Source: Streptomyces griseus subsp. griseus
Lineage (GTDB): Bacteria; Actinomycetota; Actinomycetes; Streptomycetales; Streptomycetaceae
Assembly: GCF_003610995.1 (NCBI RefSeq)
Contig: NZ_CP032543.1
Location: 1,426,001 to 1,490,000 of the forward strand
DNA: 64,000 bases
Reading direction: 5' to 3'
The position numbers and the translations under genes are program-made. Every line of letters starts with the position of its first letter. The first letter of the stretch is position 1. This document shows, piece after piece, positions 56,677 to 64,000 of this stretch. The notes under the pieces are model-generated. The model saw nothing but the letters and a program-made list of their open reading frames with translations. It was not told the origin of the DNA and ran no database searches.

Positions 56677-57033
56677 ATGTCCGTGACCGCGCCCGATCCC
56701 CGCCGCCGACGCCGTCTCGGCGCCGTCGCCGCCGCCTCGCTCCTCGCCCTCACCGCCTCGGGCTGCTCCGGCCTCGGCCGTACCGCCGTGGGCCCGGTGA
56801 CGTACCAGACCGACCGTGAGGCGGTGGTGCAGGTGAACAGCCCGTCGGTACGCGGCTGCCACCGGCTGGCCCCAGCCGGGGCCCGCGAGGTCGAGAACGG
56901 CACGCTGGTCGACATCGTCCTCTACCCCACCCGGGACTGCTCCGGCCGGGGGACGGCCTACATCGCGACCCGGTTCACCGACGTGGCCGCCGAGAGCGGC
57001 CCGCCGTGGCGCAGCTACACCTTCGTGCACTGA
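56677..57033 (+). CDS. Small lipoprotein of unknown function
   Basis: A 118-residue protein with a basic N-terminus (PDPRRRRRLG), a hydrophobic core and the lipobox LTASGC, so it is anchored to the outer face of the membrane. The mature part is beta-rich (GPVTYQTDREAVVQVNSPSVRGCHRL ... TLVDIVLYPTRDCSGRGTAYIATRF), with two cysteines that may bridge. ATG at 56677 with ACGAGGA seven bases upstream. I do not recognise a family. Confidence 0.75.
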   Translation: MSVTAPDPRRRRRLGAVAAASLLALTASGCSGLGRTAVGPVTYQTDREAVVQVNSPSVRGCHRLAPAGAREVENGTLVDIVLYPTRDCSGRGTAYIATRFTDVAAESGPPWRSYTFVH

Positions 57034-57065
57034 GCGAGCCGAGACAGCGGCGGCTCGTACGCCGG

Positions 57066-57762
57066 TCAGGGCGCGGGGCGGGCCAGCAGCCAGGTGCCGT
57101 CGTCGGTGAGCGTGCGGTCCACCGCCAGCCCCGCCGCCGCCAGGTGCCCGGCGAGCCGCTCCTCGGACAGCTCCCGCGACCGGAACGTCTGCGTCCACCG
57201 GGCGTCACCGAAGTCGTACTCCGCGCGCACCGAGCGCACCCCGTCCCCCACCGGCTCCGCCGAGACGATACGGATGCGGCAGCCCGACGCGTCGACCCGC
57301 TCCCACGGCAGCCCGGAGCGGTGGGCGACGCCCTCGCGCTGGATGAGGACGATCCCGTCGTCCTCCACCTGTCTGCGGCAGACCCGGAGCATGCCGTCCC
57401 GCACCCGGTCCTCGCCGGCGTGGACCAGGAACGAGCCGAGCAGCACGATGTCGAAGCGCTCGGCGCCGAGATCCAGCGTCTCGATGGGGCTGCGGACCGT
57501 GCGCGCCGACGATCCGCTCCAGCATCTCGGCCGACTCGTCCACCGCCGTCACGGCGAAGCCCCGGTCGACGAGCGGATGCGTCACCCGGCCCGCCCCGCA
57601 GCCCAGTTCGAGAATGCTCGCTCCGGCGGGGGCCACCGACGCGATCACATCGGGCTCCTCGCCGACGGACAGCCGCCGGTAGAGCTCCACGGCGCACCCG
57701 TCCGGGGTGATGGCTCCCGGGCCCGTCCCCGCGTACCCCTCGCGTACCAGTGATTCACCCAT
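57066..57762 (-). pseudogene. Class I SAM-dependent methyltransferase, apparent frameshift
   Basis: The frame from ATG 57762 has the SAM-binding motif ILELGCGAGRVTHPLVDRGFAVTAVDESAEMLERI and then breaks near 57500-57508, in a GCGCGC run. The other frame continues VRSPIETLDLGAERFDIVLLGSFLVHAGEDRVRDGMLRVCRRQ ... LTDDGTWLLARP and ends at 57066. Losing one base or gaining two restores one protein of about 232 residues. Together the parts match the family, so this is a single gene with an indel, real or from sequencing. Confidence 0.78.
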
Positions 57763-57842
57763 GAACGACCAACGAGCCGCCTTCCGGTCGCAGTTCCCGC
57801 GACGGCCCTCACGGGTACATGCTGGAGGGTGAGGTGATCGTC

Positions 57843-58151
57843 ATGCGTACCGGCAGTGAGCCCACGACCGCCCGCAGTCCGCTGCGGATGCGGCTCTGGC
57901 TGAGCCTGTGGGGGACCTTCTGGGCGCTCTTCGGCCTGGTGGTGTTCTCGCTGGTGGGGCGGCCGGGGTGGGCGGTGGCCTGCGCGGTGCTCCTGGCCCT
58001 CACGCTCCTGGACCTCTGCCTGGTCACGTACCGGATGCGCCAGGGTACGCGCTTCCAGCCGGGCCGGGACGTGCCGCCGTACGAACCCGGCCGGGGCGGG
58101 CGCCCCCGGTGGCGCGGGCCGGACCCGCGGGACCGTACGAAACCGCCGTGA
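57843..58151 (+). CDS. Small two-helix membrane protein (DUF4229-like)
   Basis: A 102-residue protein with two membrane helices (LWLSLWGTFWALFGLVVFSLV and WAVACAVLLALTLLDLCLV) and a charged, Pro/Arg-rich cytoplasmic tail (RFQPGRDVPPYEPGRGGRPRWRGPDPRDR). The ATG at 57843 is chosen because AGGTGA lies five bases upstream; GTG 57834 and ATG 57819 are alternatives. The family call is tentative. Confidence 0.6.
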   Translation: MRTGSEPTTARSPLRMRLWLSLWGTFWALFGLVVFSLVGRPGWAVACAVLLALTLLDLCLVTYRMRQGTRFQPGRDVPPYEPGRGGRPRWRGPDPRDRTKPP

Positions 58152-58172
58152 GGGGCCGGAGGCCTCCGGCGG

Positions 58173-58547
58173 TCAGTCCCCGGCGTCGAACTTGGCCGCC
58201 TTCAGGTACTCCGGCTTCGGGTCCAGCGCCGCCGCGAGCCGGAAGTGGCGCATGGCCTGTTCCGGGCGGCCCGCCCGCTCGAAGGTGCGGGCCAGGGCGT
58301 AGTGGGCGAACGCGTTGTCCGGCTCACGCTCCAGCACCAGCTCGAACTCCAGCTCCGCCGGGCGCAGTTGGGCGGAGGCGAAGAAGGCGCGGGCCCGCAG
58401 CAGCCGGGCGGCGGTGTTCTCCGGGTGGGCGGCGATCACCGAGTCGAGGAGTTTGACCGCGCCCCGGGGGTCCCGGGCGTCCAGCAGTTGCTCGGCCGCA
58501 CGGAAGTCGATGACATGGGTTTCCGGGTTGCTCTCGGGCACGGTCAC
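58173..58547 (-). CDS. TPR-repeat protein
   Basis: A 124-residue helical protein with about three tetratricopeptide repeats (DARDPRGAVKLLDSVIAAHPENTAARLLRARAFFASAQLRPAELEFELVLEREPDNAFAHYALARTFERAGRPEQAMRHFRLAAALDP). It should bind a protein partner. GTG at 58547 has GGGAAGGA just upstream. It lies downstream of coaE on the same strand, 60 bp apart, and may share its transcript. Confidence 0.83.
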   Translation of the reverse strand: MTVPESNPETHVIDFRAAEQLLDARDPRGAVKLLDSVIAAHPENTAARLLRARAFFASAQLRPAELEFELVLEREPDNAFAHYALARTFERAGRPEQAMRHFRLAAALDPKPEYLKAAKFDAGD

Positions 58548-58607
58548 ATCCTTCCCTTCGGTCCCGCGTTTCCAACGTCCACCTCCGGACGGGTATTCCG
58601 GCGCGGT

Positions 58608-59213
58608 TCAGCGGGTGGCCGCCGCCCTGCGCAGCAGCTCCTCCCACACCCCGCGGACCTGCGGTTCCAGCGCCTCCAGCGGCCCGTCGTTGTCCACGGT
58701 CAGATCGGCGACGGCGAGGCGCTCCTCGCGGGTGGCCTGGGCGGCCATCCTGGCGCGGGCGTCGGCCTCGGTCATGCCACGGGCGTTCACCAGCCGGTGG
58801 AGCTGGGTGCGGGGGGACGCGTCCACGACGACGACCAGGTCGTAGAAGGGGGCGAGAGCGTTCTCGGCCAGCAGCGGTACGTCGTGGACGACGACGGCGT
58901 CCGCACCCGCCTCCCGCTCCAGCTCGGCGGCGCGGGCGCCGACCAGAGGGTGGACGATCGCGTTGAGCGCGGCACGGCGGTCCGGGTCGGCGAAGACGAT
59001 CGCGCCGAGCGCCGGGCGGTCCAGGGTGCCGTCGGCCGCGAGGACGTCCCGCCCGAACTCCTCGACGACGGCGGCCAGCCCGGGGGTGCCGGGCTCCACG
59101 ACTTCGCGCGCGATCCGGTCGGAGTCGATCAGCACGGCACCGTACGCGACGAGTCGCCGCGACACTTCGCTCTTGCCGGCGCCGATCCCGCCGGTCAGGC
59201 CTACTTTCAGCAT
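58608..59213 (-). CDS. coaE: Dephospho-CoA kinase
   Basis: A 201-residue kinase for the last step of CoA synthesis. Walker A is [12 protein letters not shown] at residues 6-17, the DSD motif is [17 protein letters not shown], and [13 protein letters not shown] is the Walker B region. Length fits the single-domain form without the C-terminal UPF0157 extension. The ATG at 59213 is seven bases after TAGGCT, leaderless. It lies beside the PAC2 gene, as usual in Streptomyces. Confidence 0.94.
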   Translation of the reverse strand: MLKVGLTGGIGAGKSEVSRRLVAYGAVLIDSDRIAREVVEPGTPGLAAVVEEFGRDVLAADGTLDRPALGAIVFADPDRRAALNAIVHPLVGARAAELEREAGADAVVVHDVPLLAENALAPFYDLVVVVDASPRTQLHRLVNARGMTEADARARMAAQATREERLAVADLTVDNDGPLEALEPQVRGVWEELLRRAAATR

Positions 59214-59271
59214 GGGCGGCAGCCTACGGGGCGGGCCGGGGGGCCCGGCGGTCACCCTCCCGGTCAGCGGC

Positions 59272-60210
59272 TCAGCCGTCGCCCTCCCGCTCGGCGAGGA
59301 AGCGCTCGAACTCGCGGCCGATCTCGTCGGCGGACGGCAGGTCGGCCGGTTCGGCGACGAGGTTGCCCCGGGTCTCGGAGCCGGCGACCGCGTCGTACTG
59401 GTGCTCAAGGCCCTCGACGAGCGAGACCAGCTCCTCGTCGCCCTGGCCGATCTGCCGGTCGATCTCGGTCTGGGTGCGGTGCGCCTCGGTGCGCAGGGAG
59501 TGCGCGAGGGCGGGCAGGACCAGGCCGGTCGCGGCGGTGATCGCCTCCAGCGCGGTGAGGGCCGCGTCCGGGTAGGCGGACCGGGCGACGTAGTGCGGGA
59601 CGTGGGTGGCGACCCCGAGGACGTCGTGGCCGGACTCCATCAGCCGGTACTCGACGAGGGACTCCGCCGAGCCGGGGACCTGGGCCTCGTCGAAGGGGCT
59701 GCGGTGGCCCGGCATCAGGTCGGTGCGGTTGCCGTGCGGGGTGATGCCGACGGGGCGGGTGTGCGGGACGCCCATGGGGATGCCGTGGAAGTTGACCGTG
59801 AGGCGGACGCCGAGGCGCTCGACGATCTGCTCCACGGCGGCGGCGAACCGCTCCCACTCCACGTCCGGCTCCGGGCCCGACAGCAGCAGGAAGGGCGCTC
59901 CGGTGGCGTCCTGGACGACCCGGACCTCCAGGGTCGGGGCCTCGAAGGACGTCCAGCGGTCACGCCGGAAGGTCAGCAGGGGGCGCCGGGCGCGGTAGTC
60001 GACGAGCCGGTCGTGGTCGAAGCGGGCGACGACCTGGTGGGGCAGCGTTTCGAGCAGGCCGTCGACGATCTGCTCGCCGGTCTCGCCCGCGTCGATGTAT
60101 CCGTCGAAGTGGTAGAGCATGACCAGGCCGGCCGACTCCTGGGCCAGCGCCATGTCGACGACGGCCAGCCCCTTCGGCTCCCATTCGTACAAACTCTGCG
60201 GATCAGGCAC
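59272..60210 (-). CDS. PAC2-family protein
   Basis: A 312-residue protein of the PAC2 family, named for the eukaryotic proteasome-assembly chaperone; the actinobacterial members are of unproven function. Visible are [53 protein letters not shown] and [24 protein letters not shown] at 60210 has GAGGAGCGG upstream. It ends 58 bp before coaE on the same strand. Confidence 0.87.
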   Translation of the reverse strand: MPDPQSLYEWEPKGLAVVDMALAQESAGLVMLYHFDGYIDAGETGEQIVDGLLETLPHQVVARFDHDRLVDYRARRPLLTFRRDRWTSFEAPTLEVRVVQDATGAPFLLLSGPEPDVEWERFAAAVEQIVERLGVRLTVNFHGIPMGVPHTRPVGITPHGNRTDLMPGHRSPFDEAQVPGSAESLVEYRLMESGHDVLGVATHVPHYVARSAYPDAALTALEAITAATGLVLPALAHSLRTEAHRTQTEIDRQIGQGDEELVSLVEGLEHQYDAVAGSETRGNLVAEPADLPSADEIGREFERFLAEREGDG

Positions 60211-60448
60211 GGTTACCGCTCCTCCTCGTGTTCCCTGGCAAGAACGCGGCCGGCTCCATGAGCATTCCCCGCGACCGCACTTTCCGGCAACGGGGCCTCA
60301 CGGCAGGCCAGTTATTGGTCCAGACCTTGACGTGCCCGACGGCCGTCCCTACCGTCACTGGGCAACACGTTCAGGGATGCATCCCCCATTCACGTACGGG
60401 AATGTGCGGGGAGCGCCCCTGCCCCCTCCGACGGGAAGGCCTCCCCCC

Positions 60449-61408
60449 ATGCGTCCCCGCACGCCCCTCACCGCCCTGTTCGCCGCCGTCCTCGCCACCG
60501 GCGGTCTCGCCCTGACCGCGGCTCCCGCCAACGCGGCGGCCGTGATCGACGTGTCCACCGCCGCCCAGCTGAAGTCGGCGCTGACCACGGTCTCCCCCGG
60601 CGACACGATCCGGCTCGCCGACGGGACGTACACCGGGAACTTCAAGGCGACCCGGCCCGGCACCTCCGGCGCCCGGATCACCCTCACCGGCTCCAGCAGA
60701 GCCGTCCTGACGGCGGGTGGCGGGTACGGGCTGCACCTGAACGGCGCCTCGTACTGGACCGTTCAGGGCGTCACGGTCAAGGGCGGCCAGAAGGGCATCG
60801 TGGCCGACACGGCGAACGGCGTCGTCATCGACTCGGTGACCGTCCACAACCTCGACATGGAGGGCGTCCACTTCCGCACGTCCTCGCGCGACGGCGTACT
60901 GAAGAACTCCCGCATCTACGACACCGGGCAGAACGGGCGCGGCATGGGCGAGGGCGTGTACGTCGGCACGGCGAACGACCTCTCCGACCGCAGCGACAAC
61001 GCGCAGATCCTCAACAACACGATCGGCCCCGATGTGCGCGGCGAGAACGTCGACATCAAGGAAGGCACCACCGGCGCCAGGATCATCGGCAACACCTTCG
61101 ACGGCAACGGGCTCACCGGCGCCAACTACGACGACTCCTGGGTCGACGTGAAGGGCAACGACGTTCTGGTGGAGGGCAACCGAGGCTCCCGCACCACCAA
61201 CAACGGCTACGAGACCCACACCCAGCAGAGCGGCTGGGGCTGCGGCACGGTCTTCCGGAACAACACCTCGAACCTGTCCGGCGCCACCGGCGACCGGCAA
61301 CTCGCCGTCAACGTCACCAACAACAGCACCACCTGCCGCACCACGGTGTACGCGAGCAACACCGTCACCGGAGGGAGAGGGCTGACCAACATCACCGTGA
61401 CGCCCTGA
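60449..61408 (+). CDS. Secreted right-handed beta-helix protein
   Basis: A 319-residue exported protein. After a signal peptide (TPLTALFAAVLATGGLALTAAPANAAA) comes a parallel beta-helix with short repeats (YWTVQGVTVKGGQKGIVADTANGVVIDSVTVHNLDMEGVHFRTSSRDGVLKNSRIYDTG ... IIGNTFDGNGL), as in pectate-lyase-like proteins. No lyase catalytic set is obvious. ATG at 60449 with GGGAAGG nine bases upstream; the frame is open further but without a good start. A polysaccharide-related role is inferred. Confidence 0.8.
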   Translation: MRPRTPLTALFAAVLATGGLALTAAPANAAAVIDVSTAAQLKSALTTVSPGDTIRLADGTYTGNFKATRPGTSGARITLTGSSRAVLTAGGGYGLHLNGASYWTVQGVTVKGGQKGIVADTANGVVIDSVTVHNLDMEGVHFRTSSRDGVLKNSRIYDTGQNGRGMGEGVYVGTANDLSDRSDNAQILNNTIGPDVRGENVDIKEGTTGARIIGNTFDGNGLTGANYDDSWVDVKGNDVLVEGNRGSRTTNNGYETHTQQSGWGCGTVFRNNTSNLSGATGDRQLAVNVTNNSTTCRTTVYASNTVTGGRGLTNITVTP

Positions 61409-61454
61409 TCCGTACCCGGACACGTGACGCCCTGATCAGCGCCCGGCTACGCGC

Positions 61455-61488
61455 GTGAGGCCCGCCCCCCGAAGGGGACGGGCCTCAC
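61455..61488. terminator. Bidirectional terminator between the beta-helix gene and rpsA
   Basis: GTGAGGCCCG (61455-61464) pairs with CGGGCCTCAC (61479-61488), with CCCC/GGGG inside. Convergent genes flank it. Confidence 0.75.
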
Positions 61489-61539
61489 TCAGTGCTCTAC
61501 AGCTTCACCGCAGCCGATGAGCCGTCGGGGTCCGGAGCG

Positions 61540-63051
61540 TCAGCTCTGGCCACCCGCCAGCTTCTCGCGCAGGGCGGCGAGGGCCTCGTCCGACGCCAGG
61601 GCGCCGGAGTTGTCCGCCGACTCCGAGGAGTACGAACCGCCACCGGAGCCACCCGAGGCGGCCGGAGCGGCGCCGGCCGGGGCGGCAGCACCCTCGGCAG
61701 CGGCGGCCTCGTCGGCCTCGCGGGACTTGATGACCTGGGCCTGGTGCTGCTCGAAGCGCTGCTGCGCCTCGGCGTACTGGGTCTCCCAGACCTCGCGCTG
61801 CGCCTCGAAGCCCTCGAGCCAGTCGTTGGTCTCGGGGTCGAAGCCCTCGGGGTAGATGTAGTTGCCCTGGTCGTCGTACGACGCGGCCATGCCGTACAGC
61901 GTCGGGTCGAACTCGACCGAGGCCGGGTCGCCACCGAAGGACTCGTTGGCCTGCTTCAGCGAGAGGCTGATGCGGCGGCGCTCGAGGTCGATGTCGATGA
62001 CCTTGACGAAGATCTCGTCGTTGACCTGGACGACCTGCTCCGGGATCTCCACGTGGCGCTCGGCCAGCTCGGAGATGTGGACCAGACCCTCGATGCCCTC
62101 GTCGACGCGGACGAACGCACCGAACGGAACGAGCTTCGTGACCTTACCCGGGACGACCTGACCGATCTGGTGCGTCCGGGCGAACTGCTGCCACGGGTCT
62201 TCCTGCGTCGCCTTGAGCGACAGGGAGACGCGCTCGCGGTCCATGTCGACGTCGAGGACCTCGACGGTGACTTCCTGGCCGACCTCGACAACCTCGGAGG
62301 GGTGGTCGATGTGCTTCCAGGAGAGCTCGGAGACGTGCACGAGACCGTCGACGCCACCCAGGTCCACGAAGGCACCGAAGTTGACGATCGAGGAGACGAC
62401 GCCGGAGCGGACCTGACCCTTCTGGAGGGTGGTGAGGAACGTCTGGCGAACCTCGGACTGGGTCTGCTCGAGCCAGGCACGGCGGGACAGGACCACGTTG
62501 TTGCGGTTCTTGTCCAGCTCGATGATCTTCGCCTCGAGCTCCTTGCCGACGTAGGGCTGGAGGTCGCGGACACGACGCATCTCGACGAGCGACGCCGGGA
62601 GGAAGCCACGGAGGCCGATGTCGAGGATGAGACCACCCTTGACGACCTCGATGACGGTACCGGTGACGATGCCGTCCTCTTCCTTGATCTTCTCGATGGT
62701 GCCCCAGGCACGCTCGTACTGAGCGCGCTTCTTCGAGAGGATCAGGCGGCCTTCCTTGTCCTCCTTCTGGAGAACCAGGGCCTCGATCTCGTCGCCGACC
62801 TTGACGACCTCGTTGGGGTCGACGTCGTGCTTGATCGAGAGCTCGCGGCTCGGGATGACACCTTCGGTCTTGTAACCGATGTCGAGGAGAACCTCGTCGC
62901 GGTCGACCTTGACGATGACACCGTCAACGATGTCGCCGTCGTTGAAGTACTTGATCGTCTCGTCGATCGCCGCGAGGAACGCGTCCGCGTCGCCGATGTC
63001 GTTGACCGCAACCTGCGGCGTGGTGGCGGTGGTCTCGGTGCTGCTCGTCAT
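61540..63051 (-). CDS. rpsA: 30S ribosomal protein S1
   Basis: A 503-residue protein with four S1 RNA-binding domains: GDIVDGVIVKVDRDEVLLDIGYKTEGVIP, GIVTGTVIEVVKGGLILDIGLRGFLPASLVE, GQVRSGVVSSIVNFGAFVDLGGVDGLVHVSELS and GQVVPGKVTKLVPFGAFVRVDEGIEGLVHISELA. An acidic, Gln-rich and then Ala/Gly/Ser-rich C-terminal tail follows, as in actinobacteria; the E. coli form has six domains. ATG at 63051. It helps the ribosome bind mRNA. A long leader and strong promoter lie upstream. Confidence 0.96.
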   Translation of the reverse strand: MTSSTETTATTPQVAVNDIGDADAFLAAIDETIKYFNDGDIVDGVIVKVDRDEVLLDIGYKTEGVIPSRELSIKHDVDPNEVVKVGDEIEALVLQKEDKEGRLILSKKRAQYERAWGTIEKIKEEDGIVTGTVIEVVKGGLILDIGLRGFLPASLVEMRRVRDLQPYVGKELEAKIIELDKNRNNVVLSRRAWLEQTQSEVRQTFLTTLQKGQVRSGVVSSIVNFGAFVDLGGVDGLVHVSELSWKHIDHPSEVVEVGQEVTVEVLDVDMDRERVSLSLKATQEDPWQQFARTHQIGQVVPGKVTKLVPFGAFVRVDEGIEGLVHISELAERHVEIPEQVVQVNDEIFVKVIDIDLERRRISLSLKQANESFGGDPASVEFDPTLYGMAASYDDQGNYIYPEGFDPETNDWLEGFEAQREVWETQYAEAQQRFEQHQAQVIKSREADEAAAAEGAAAPAGAAPAASGGSGGGSYSSESADNSGALASDEALAALREKLAGGQS

Positions 63052-63250
63052 GTGGGAAAGGGCTCCGGTACGGACAGAGAGTCGTAGGTACTGCTACGCC
63101 GAAAGCCCGTATCGCCTCTGCAGAAGCCGGACAGCCTGGAAAGCACGCAATCCGTTTCCGGAGAGACGCTCTCGACAACCGAGGGGACATGCAACAGACG
63201 CGAGCGCGGCCTGCTAGGTCTGAGGCGCGCAGGCTCGCAGCGCAACTTGT

Positions 63251-63279
63251 AGCATACGGGGGCAGCCCGACAGGGTCAA
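63251..63279 (-). promoter_or_regulatory. rpsA promoter, HrdB type
   Basis: Minus orientation: TTGACC (63279-63274), exactly 17 bases, TATGCT (63256-63251). A start near 63244 gives a leader of about 190 bases before the rpsA ATG. The rest of the 437-bp spacer (63052-63488) shows no gene. Confidence 0.8.
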
Positions 63280-63488
63280 TGCGCGCAGGCACGGACCGGG
63301 GACGCGACGGCCCCTCAACGGCCCTGTACCGGAGCAACTCCTGTTCTCCGAGGCGCGTTCGGGCCGATTCGACCCGGACACAATACGGCAGTGCGGCAAG
63401 GCGTCGCACACACGCGTCCGTCTCCCGGCACCTACCCCTGGTACGTACCGCGCGCGGCGAGTGAAGGCAAACTACAACGACGGGCACG

Positions 63489-64000
63489 ATGAGCCAAGAG
63501 ATCCACGGGACCTACACAGAGGAACCCGCAGAACCCGAAGCCACCCGCCGGGTGGCGGACGAGGCCGAGAGCAGCCGGGCCAACCGCGGATGGTGGGACC
63601 GGAACGCCGACGAGTACCAGAGCGACCACGGCTCCTTCCTGGGGGACGACCGCTTCGTCTGGGGTCCGGAAGGGCTGGACGAGGCGGAGGCCGCGCTGCT
63701 GGGGCCCGCCGCCTCCCTCAAGGGCCTCGACGTCCTGGAGATCGGCGCCGGGGCAGCGCAGTGCTCGCGCTGGCTGGCCGGGCAGGGCGCCCGCCCGGTG
63801 GCCCTCGACCTCTCCCACCGCCAGCTCCAGCACGCCCTGCGCATCGGCGAGGGGATCCCGCTCGTCGAGGCGGACGCGGGCCGGCTGCCGTTCCGGGACG
63901 GCTCCTTCGACCTGGCCTGTTCCGCGTACGGGGCGGTGCCCTTCGTCGCCGACCCCGTACAGGTCTTCCGCGAGGTGCGCCGGGTGCTGCGGCCGGGCGG
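63489..64000 (+). CDS. Class I SAM-dependent methyltransferase (N-terminal part)
   Basis: About 170 codons of a methyltransferase that runs off the right edge. It opens with an acidic leader (TEEPAEPEATRRVADEAE), then RANRGWWDRNADEYQSDHG, the SAM motif LDVLEIGAGAAQCSRWLAGQGARPVALDLSHRQL, and GRLPFRDGSFDLACSAYGAVPFV with the ubiE-like VFREVRRVLRPGG. The ATG at 63489 is divergent from rpsA. The substrate is unknown. Confidence 0.85.
   Translation, partial: MSQEIHGTYTEEPAEPEATRRVADEAESSRANRGWWDRNADEYQSDHGSFLGDDRFVWGPEGLDEAEAALLGPAASLKGLDVLEIGAGAAQCSRWLAGQGARPVALDLSHRQLQHALRIGEGIPLVEADAGRLPFRDGSFDLACSAYGAVPFVADPVQVFREVRRVLRPG

Overview
The window is about 72% GC, with strong GC3 bias and many GTG starts. 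It carries whiA, rbpA, opcA, mycothiol-type enzymes and the order tkt-tal-zwf-opcA-pgl ... pgi-secG-tpiA-pgk-gap-whiA-yvcK-rapZ-uvrC ... uvrA ... uvrB ... coaE-rpsA. This is the core chromosome of a Streptomyces or close relative; from memory the order matches the sufB-to-rpsA stretch of the S. coelicolor chromosome. No insertion sequence, prophage or CRISPR array was seen.

Layout. 1-4.4 kb: the end of a suf operon with its SufR-type repressor, a divergent drug-type ABC exporter, ctaA and a small conserved gene. 4.5-12.4 kb: ctaB, then the translationally coupled pentose phosphate operon tkt-tal-zwf-opcA-pgl. 12.4-15.9 kb: a VOC protein, a secreted poly-gamma-glutamate-hydrolase-like protein, a short tandem repeat and two PH-domain membrane proteins. 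15.9-21.6 kb: pgi, an RbpA paralogue, secG and the tpiA-pgk-gap block. 21.9-27 kb: the overlapping uvrC-rapZ-yvcK-whiA operon. 27-30.3 kb: a secreted papain-like protease with a partner, an HTH regulator and a Rieske lipoprotein. 30.5-41.6 kb: uvrA, two genes with apparent frameshifts, TerC behind a manganese riboswitch, two TerD-type genes and uvrB. 41.7-50.6 kb: MHYT sensor, secreted GlpQ, Ogt, MFS exporter, cupin, psuG-psuK, a degenerate uridine-kinase-like gene, HxlR regulator and aminotransferase. 50.8-56.3 kb: two tandem tRNA-like RNAs of circularly permuted design, the DUF7873-type gene just upstream of them, and a SWIM/SNF2 pair. 56.7-64 kb: lipoprotein, a frameshifted methyltransferase, small genes, coaE, a PAC2 protein, a secreted beta-helix protein, rpsA and the start of another methyltransferase.

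How it works together. Carbon metabolism (pentose phosphate enzymes, lower glycolysis, pgi) and haem A synthesis for the terminal oxidase fill the left half. Nucleotide excision repair (uvrA, uvrB, uvrC) and alkyl repair (ogt) are scattered, but uvrB, uvrC and ogt share a TTGTCA...TANNNT promoter of the RecA-independent DNA-damage type, while uvrA has a LexA-like box. TerC is preceded by a yybP-ykoY manganese riboswitch whose 3' strand can pair with the Shine-Dalgarno sequence.

The most unusual element is at 50.8-51.9 kb on the minus strand. Two adjacent RNAs each fold into a nearly complete tRNA body (T-arm, 7-bp acceptor stem, D-arm with GG, anticodon-type stem), but the 3' half comes before the 5' half and the acceptor stem is closed by a short loop. 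They directly follow a leaderless DUF7873-type gene whose promoter is overlaid by a perfect inverted repeat. The design resembles the tRNA-mimic domain of YrlA-type Y RNAs. No Ro60/TROVE protein is encoded in the window.
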